This document shows positions 59,939 to 64,000 of a stretch of 64,000 bases of DNA, in pieces (positions within the stretch are counted from its first letter, which is position 1; each line of letters opens with the position of its first letter). The stretch is taken from the NCBI GenBank assembly GCA_903813345.2, contig CAIIXF020000005.1:30507375-30571374 (forward strand). The letters are read 5' to 3'. The notes under the pieces are model-generated. The model searched no databases and was not told the DNA's origin. It saw only the letters and a list, made by a program, of their open reading frames with translations. A program made the position numbers and the translations under genes. The stretch comes from Owenia fusiformis. Taxonomy: Eukaryota > Annelida > Polychaeta > Sabellida > Oweniidae.

Positions 59939-62900
59939 GTAAGATTTCTTCAATTTCAACTTCTGCTTATTATTTTAAAAATTTATACAGCTTGTTAAAA
60001 TTGAATTTAAAAATTGAATGGATAACTGTAAGGCTTGATATCTGACCCTTTTATATTTGCTGACACATTGGACAAAACATTCTAGAAAAAACTAAAAACC
60101 TTCTCAGTTAATTTCACCATCTCAGCAATAAGGGCTTTTTCAACAGTATTATGAATCATTGATATTGTTCACAGTGCGCCTAGTACAAGGAACAGAATCA
60201 GCTGGAATAGTAGAAATGCTTGGCCCTCATGGCTGGGGAACATTATGTGAAAGAGCCATAGATACAAATGCTGATGTAGCAGTGGTATGCAAGCAACTGG
60301 GATTTGAAGATGCTATAGCCATACCAATATCCTCTTTAGTGTTTGGAAATGATCTGGACTCTAAGACTCAATTTGAGTTTGTGATAAAAGATGTTGATTG
60401 CAAAGGTGCATCTTTACTTAAATCAGTTAAATCATACAAAAGATGTAAAAAACTACAGCAGAAAAAAGAGTCCAACTTGCAGGTTCAATTGTTTAGACTG
60501 AAGTCCATTCATTAACTCAAATACAAAAGAAATCTATTACTATTTGTTTGTTCCTACAGCAAAGAAAATAGCAAATATGCAGAATAGCAATACCCACTGA
60601 ACAAAACTTATTTTATTAAATCCCTAGTCATTTTGGACAGTCATTCAATAGAATTGAGCAACCATCTTGAAAATTCCTATGAGCAGAGTCCTTTGTCCCT
60701 AAAGCATCAGCACCCAAAATTTGAGCAAAATCCATCTATTGGTATTTGAGTTTGAGGTCCTATGCCAATAAGGCATAAGCCTTTAAAATTTGATTAAAAT
60801 CCGTCAACCAGTTTTTGAGTTATCGCCTGAACAAACTAACAAATGGACAGATGAACAAACAAGTGGACAGACAGACGGCTTCTCTATATCCCTACAAGAC
60901 TTCATTCAGTGGGATAATAAGGAATCGTCATATTATTAATACAGTAGTTTATTAGTACAGAAAATTTAACTTAATGCTATCATATCATAACAGGTGATGA
61001 AGACTCTGTTGAAGATTGCCATAATTCAGGATGGGAGGAATATCCAAGATCCTGGGCTAGTGCTGTCTGGTGTGCAGAAAAAATGCCAAGATGTAAATAT
61101 AACCGTGCATAGATAATTTAATACAACAGAATATGTCAACATGTCAACCATCCAGTCAAACAAAAACTATACAGAGCTTCTCTTGCACTAATTCTCTCAA
61201 TGGCAGTCACTATTTGTATAATAACAGATGCAATTATTAACATAAATATCATACTGACTACAATACATGTTTGTTCATAGCAACACAATTTATGCTCATC
61301 ACATACCATTTATAACATGTCATTTACAAACAGAGTTAGGACCGAGTTGAAGGCAGTATTAGAGCAATTCAGTCTGCTGCAAGCCCATAATTCAGTGCCA
61401 TGGGAATTAATATTGCCTAATATTCAAGTCAAAGCTAAAAATTGGGAATTTAGAAAAATAGGCACACCAAGAAATGATGAACTGAAACTAATTTAAAAAT
61501 CTTATCAATATTAGATTCTTTTTCGCTCTCTTAAATGTATATTTCAGTGAGGTTGTCAGGAGGGAGAGGAGATTGGGAAGGTAATGTGGAGATTGAGGGA
61601 TTTGCAGGTTGGGGGTACATGTGTAACCCAAAGGAGTATAACAGTTATGGCTATGACTTGAAAAGATTGACTAAAGCAGCACAAGTCATCTGTGTTCAAC
61701 AAGGATTCAAAAAGGAAGATGCATATCCCTTATTTGGCGATTATTTTGAGAAGGCAAAATGGACTGACTATGACTGCAAACATTGTTTAAATGACAGGAG
61801 GGTTCCATTTCTTATGTCCAGATTCGACTGTAAAGGGACAGAAGCCTCACTCTTTGATTGCAAATTTGATGACATAGACACAGATTGCAGTTATTCACAT
61901 GCTTTTGCAGTGTCTTGCAAGAAGGAGCCTATCAAATGTAAGACAACTCTGTTTTCTAAGAAAATACTGAAAATCAAGTAAACCTGTTATATACTTGTGA
62001 CATTTCATCTTCCACAGCTTTTTAATCCAAGTGTCCCCAGACATCCAGATTGATTGATTAATTTATCTTTACTTAATTTTCTGTCAACTTTAATTTACAA
62101 ATCATACTTAAGAACATAGATGTAAATAGAGGTAGGTTTGAGAGTTGTTTTGTCTGTTGAATATGTCACTGAAGATGTTTTGTGTTGTTTGTGCTTCATT
62201 ATTATAGATAGACTAGTAGGTGGTCAGAGGGAGTCTCATGGTCGGCTAGAAGTTTATGGATTTGGCTATTGGAGTCCTGTTTGTCGTTATGAATTTCTTG
62301 CAGAAGAAGCGGCAGTAGTTTGTAAAAGTCTTGGTTACAAGTCTAACATTACAAAGCCAACCGAACTACCAAGTCACCGTTTTTTTGGAACAAGCTCACA
62401 GCGCATCCGGCTTACAGGAGTGAATTGCAAAGGTGATGAAAGATCACTTGCCCTGTGCCAGGGATTCATATTAGGACATCTTCCATATAAGATTGATGAT
62501 GATATTGAGAGTGAATGCAAGGATAGGGATCAAATTGGGATAGATTGTGAGCCTGAACCTATAAAAGGTAAAAAATAAGATGTCGTGAGCATTTTACTTT
62601 ATTTTCAGGATCAAATATTCAGAATTTAGCTTAAGTGGTACAAATTTGAAATCAACATACAAAACAGGTGTTGCGAGGACCTAAAAATGTTGAGACAAAT
62701 TTAAATAAATAGATTAAATCCAATCCTATAATTATTGTCATTACTCTAATTTAGCAAGATTAGTTGATGGTCCAAATAACAGATCAGGCAGGGTGGAACT
62801 TTACTATGCGGGAAAATGGGGCACAGTATGCGGACGTTATTTTGATGAAATAGATGCTAAGATTGTGTGCAATACATTAGGATTTGTAAAGAATGCGAGA

Positions 62901-63525
62901 ATTATAAGACATACCCATTCTGAATTTGGGAAAGGACCTTTGGAAGTGATAATGCAATTTGCAGCTAGATGCTCAGAAAGGAGTTTAAATTTTGAAAGTT
63001 GTAAGTCTATCTTCTGGGAGAGTAACGCCTGGTGTTCTAGAAGTTATGATCAAGTAGCTGGAGTGACGTGTGGAACAAATAAAGGTAAAGCAGACTAGTA
63101 TGCAACCTATGTCACAATTTTGAATCGATGGGTCCATTGGACAGAATAGGAGTAAAATATTAATCTTTGCAATGCCCAATGTATGAGCCATTTAGTCATA
63201 ACATACAGTATTTGAAGCCATTGGCTGTGGTGGCGACAGTATGGATATTATTATGAAGAAAGTTTTAGGTCTTTCAGCAGATATTCAATGTGCCACATAA
63301 TAATTGTATCATCATACGAGTATATACGAACATTACAGTACTAATGTATGTGCATATTTATTTATACATGTTTGATAATAAAAATATTCAATTCCAGATT
63401 GTATCTATGGGGGTGTCCTCTATTCACATCGTCAACAGATGCCATCTATTGATAAATGCCAGAAATGTAAATGCAAACGTGGACAAAAAGTATGTGAGAC
63501 TAAAATGACAAAGAAATGTATGTAA
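59845..63525 (+). CDS. secreted scavenger receptor cysteine-rich (SRCR) protein, seven exons, complete
   Basis: The seven exons (59845-59938, 60175-60405, 60994-61092, 61548-61937, 62208-62567, 62755-63084, 63398-63525) sum to 1632 nt: 543 residues and a stop. Every intron is phase 1, as is usual for shuffled extracellular domains. The protein has an N-terminal hydrophobic signal peptide, four SRCR domains (about residues 33-137, 143-267, 273-386, 393-497) and a Cys-rich C-terminal segment (502-543). No membrane segment is visible after the signal peptide, so it is probably secreted. SRCR proteins bind microbial or host ligands in animal innate immunity, or take part in adhesion; the role here is not known. 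A poly(A) signal (aataaa) lies at 63554-63559. Confidence 0.86.
60175..60405 (+). CDS. SRCR gene exon 2 (first two thirds of SRCR 1)
   Basis: 231 bp, acceptor attgttcacag, donor gtgcat. It encodes VRLVQGTESAGIVEMLGPHG, WGTLCE, VVCKQLGFEDA and VIKDVDCKG. The frame stays open past the donor to 60515, but the residues there are not SRCR-like, whereas splicing to 60994 restores the family pattern. Confidence 0.87.
60700..60925. repeat. decayed interspersed repeat with GGACAGA tail
   Basis: In SRCR intron 2. It has 'tttgagttatcgcc', then acagatgaacaaacaagtgg, cagacagacgg and ctctatatccctacaag, the same order as around 23890-24040 in filamin intron 1, but more diverged. Confidence 0.7.
60994..61092 (+). 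CDS. SRCR gene exon 3 (end of SRCR 1)
   Basis: 99 bp, acceptor atcataacag, donor gtaaat; too short and without an ATG start. It encodes DEDSVEDCHNSGWEEYPRSW and SAVWCAEKMPR, which completes DCKGDEDSVEDC...W.C of the first SRCR domain across the junction. Confidence 0.87.
61548..61937 (+). CDS. SRCR gene exon 4 (SRCR 2)
   Basis: 390 bp, acceptor gtatatttcag, donor gtaaga. It encodes LRLSGGRGDWEGNVEIEGFA, GWGYMC, AAQVICVQQGF, FDCKGTEASLFDCKFDD and FAVSCKKEP. The domain is longer than usual (about 125 residues) owing to extra segments containing NPKEYNSYGYD and CKHCLNDRR, the latter with two additional cysteines. Confidence 0.87.
62208..62567 (+). CDS. SRCR gene exon 5 (SRCR 3)
   Basis: 360 bp, acceptor cattattatag, donor gtaaaa. 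It encodes RLVGGQRESHGRLEVYGFGY, WSPVC, AAVVCKSLGY, VNCKGDERSLALCQG and IGIDCEPEP. The frame happens to stop ten bases past the donor; splicing to 62755 in phase 1 continues it. Confidence 0.87.
62755..63084 (+). CDS. SRCR gene exon 6 (SRCR 4)
   Basis: 330 bp, acceptor ctctaatttag, donor gtaaag. It encodes ARLVDGPNNRSGRVELYYAG, KWGTVCGRYFDE, AKIVCNTLGF, RCSERSLNFESC and AGVTCGTNK. It is the most regular of the four domains in length, though the CKG motif is replaced by RCSER. Confidence 0.87.
63398..63525 (+). CDS. SRCR gene exon 7 (C-terminal Cys-rich, VWC-like segment)
   Basis: 128 bp from acceptor attcaattccag to TAA at 63523-63525, in the phase set by exon 6. It encodes CIYGGVLYSHRQQMPSIDKC, then CKCKRGQKVCETKMTKKC. 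The spacing C-x-Y-x-G...C-x2-C-x-C-x3-G-x3-C resembles the first half of a von Willebrand factor type C domain. I found it by phase and cysteine pattern, so it needs transcript support. Confidence 0.68.
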
Positions 63526-64000
63526 CTAATATAAGAACTGAAGAATTTTTCAAAATAAATCTGTTGGTCTCTTATCAATTCTTTTCTTGCATTTTGTTTT
63601 GCCCTGGTCCCAAACAATTCATTCACAAATACTAATGAGTGCATGGTAATACATTGATAAATTGAATGTGAGTGATTATGACCAAAAATGAACCTCCTGC
63701 AACTCGATATTTCTCTTAAAAAAATTTTCAGTTATTAATGGATAGACATGTGGAAATTTGGCTCATTTGTAAGTGAGAATGATAAAGCAATGGAGGTAAA
63801 AATATATATTTTGGGAACTTGTAACATTTACGATCATGAATGAATGAGTTTCCTAATAGGTCAACTGTGTTTTCCACTGTGTTTTTATTCATATATTCTA
63901 AATTATGTTAAGGCTATGAACACAAGTTGAACCTTGAAGGGCATCTTTTTCAGGAGGGAGGGGGGGGGGGGGCTAGGACAAGGAGAACAAGCCAATAAGA
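63526..64000. other. 3' flank of the SRCR gene
   Basis: It contains the likely poly(A) signal at 63554-63559 and a poly(G) tract of 12 at 63961-63972. No further coding exon is visible. Confidence 0.6.

Noticed and set aside
1-64000. tRNA, rRNA or other structured RNA genes
   Set aside because: I saw no sequence with tRNA box A/box B order or ribosomal RNA signature. A covariance-model scan would be needed to exclude small or diverged RNA genes.

Overview
This is an intron-rich, AT-rich animal nuclear window carrying parts of three genes and many DNA-transposon-derived repeats. The gene content points to a bilaterian invertebrate: one ancestral-type filamin, a KDM7/PHF2/PHF8-type histone demethylase tail and a secreted SRCR protein. 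I cannot name the species. The moderate introns and the SRCR gene fit a marine deuterostome or lophotrochozoan better than an insect, but that is inference.

Region 1 (1-43241, minus strand) is a filamin gene whose 3' part lies outside the window. Twenty constitutive exons join in one reading frame of 1523 codons. They encode the CH1-CH2 actin-binding domain and 13 immunoglobulin-like filamin repeats. By my alignment from memory these match human repeats 1-6, 8, 9 and 11-15. A further 75-bp charged exon at 42-116 sits where hinge 1 is expected. The exon for the end of CH2 is present in three diverged 148-bp copies (14343-14490, 14926-15073, 15642-15789). Only one can be used without a frameshift, so they look like mutually exclusive exons. 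A 78-bp cassette exon and a 9-nt microexon candidate lie between repeats 2 and 3. The first intron is about 20 kb and contains repeats and two CpG-rich patches.

Region 2 (43242-53503) is intergenic as far as I can see, with a 19-bp and a 20-bp minisatellite, a 75-bp duplication and MITE-like copies.

Region 3 (53504-58203, minus strand) is the C-terminal end of a KDM7/PHF2/PHF8-family gene (six exons, stop codon present). It is preceded by a 60-bp tandem array that is open as a 20-residue repeat for about 1.15 kb and carries splice-site-like sequences in most units. The catalytic PHD-JmjC part is not in the window.

Region 4 (59845-63525, plus strand) is a complete seven-exon gene for a 543-residue secreted protein: signal peptide, four SRCR domains and a C-terminal cysteine-rich VWC-like segment. 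All introns are phase 1. It lies upstream of the KDM7 tail on the opposite strand, so it may be nested in a KDM7 intron.

Two Tc1/mariner-like elements with unusually long (about 190 bp) terminal inverted repeats sit in introns of the filamin and KDM7 genes. At least three further small inverted-repeat families are present in several copies. Exon limits come from reading splice sites and checking that phases and lengths agree. They have not been tested against transcripts.
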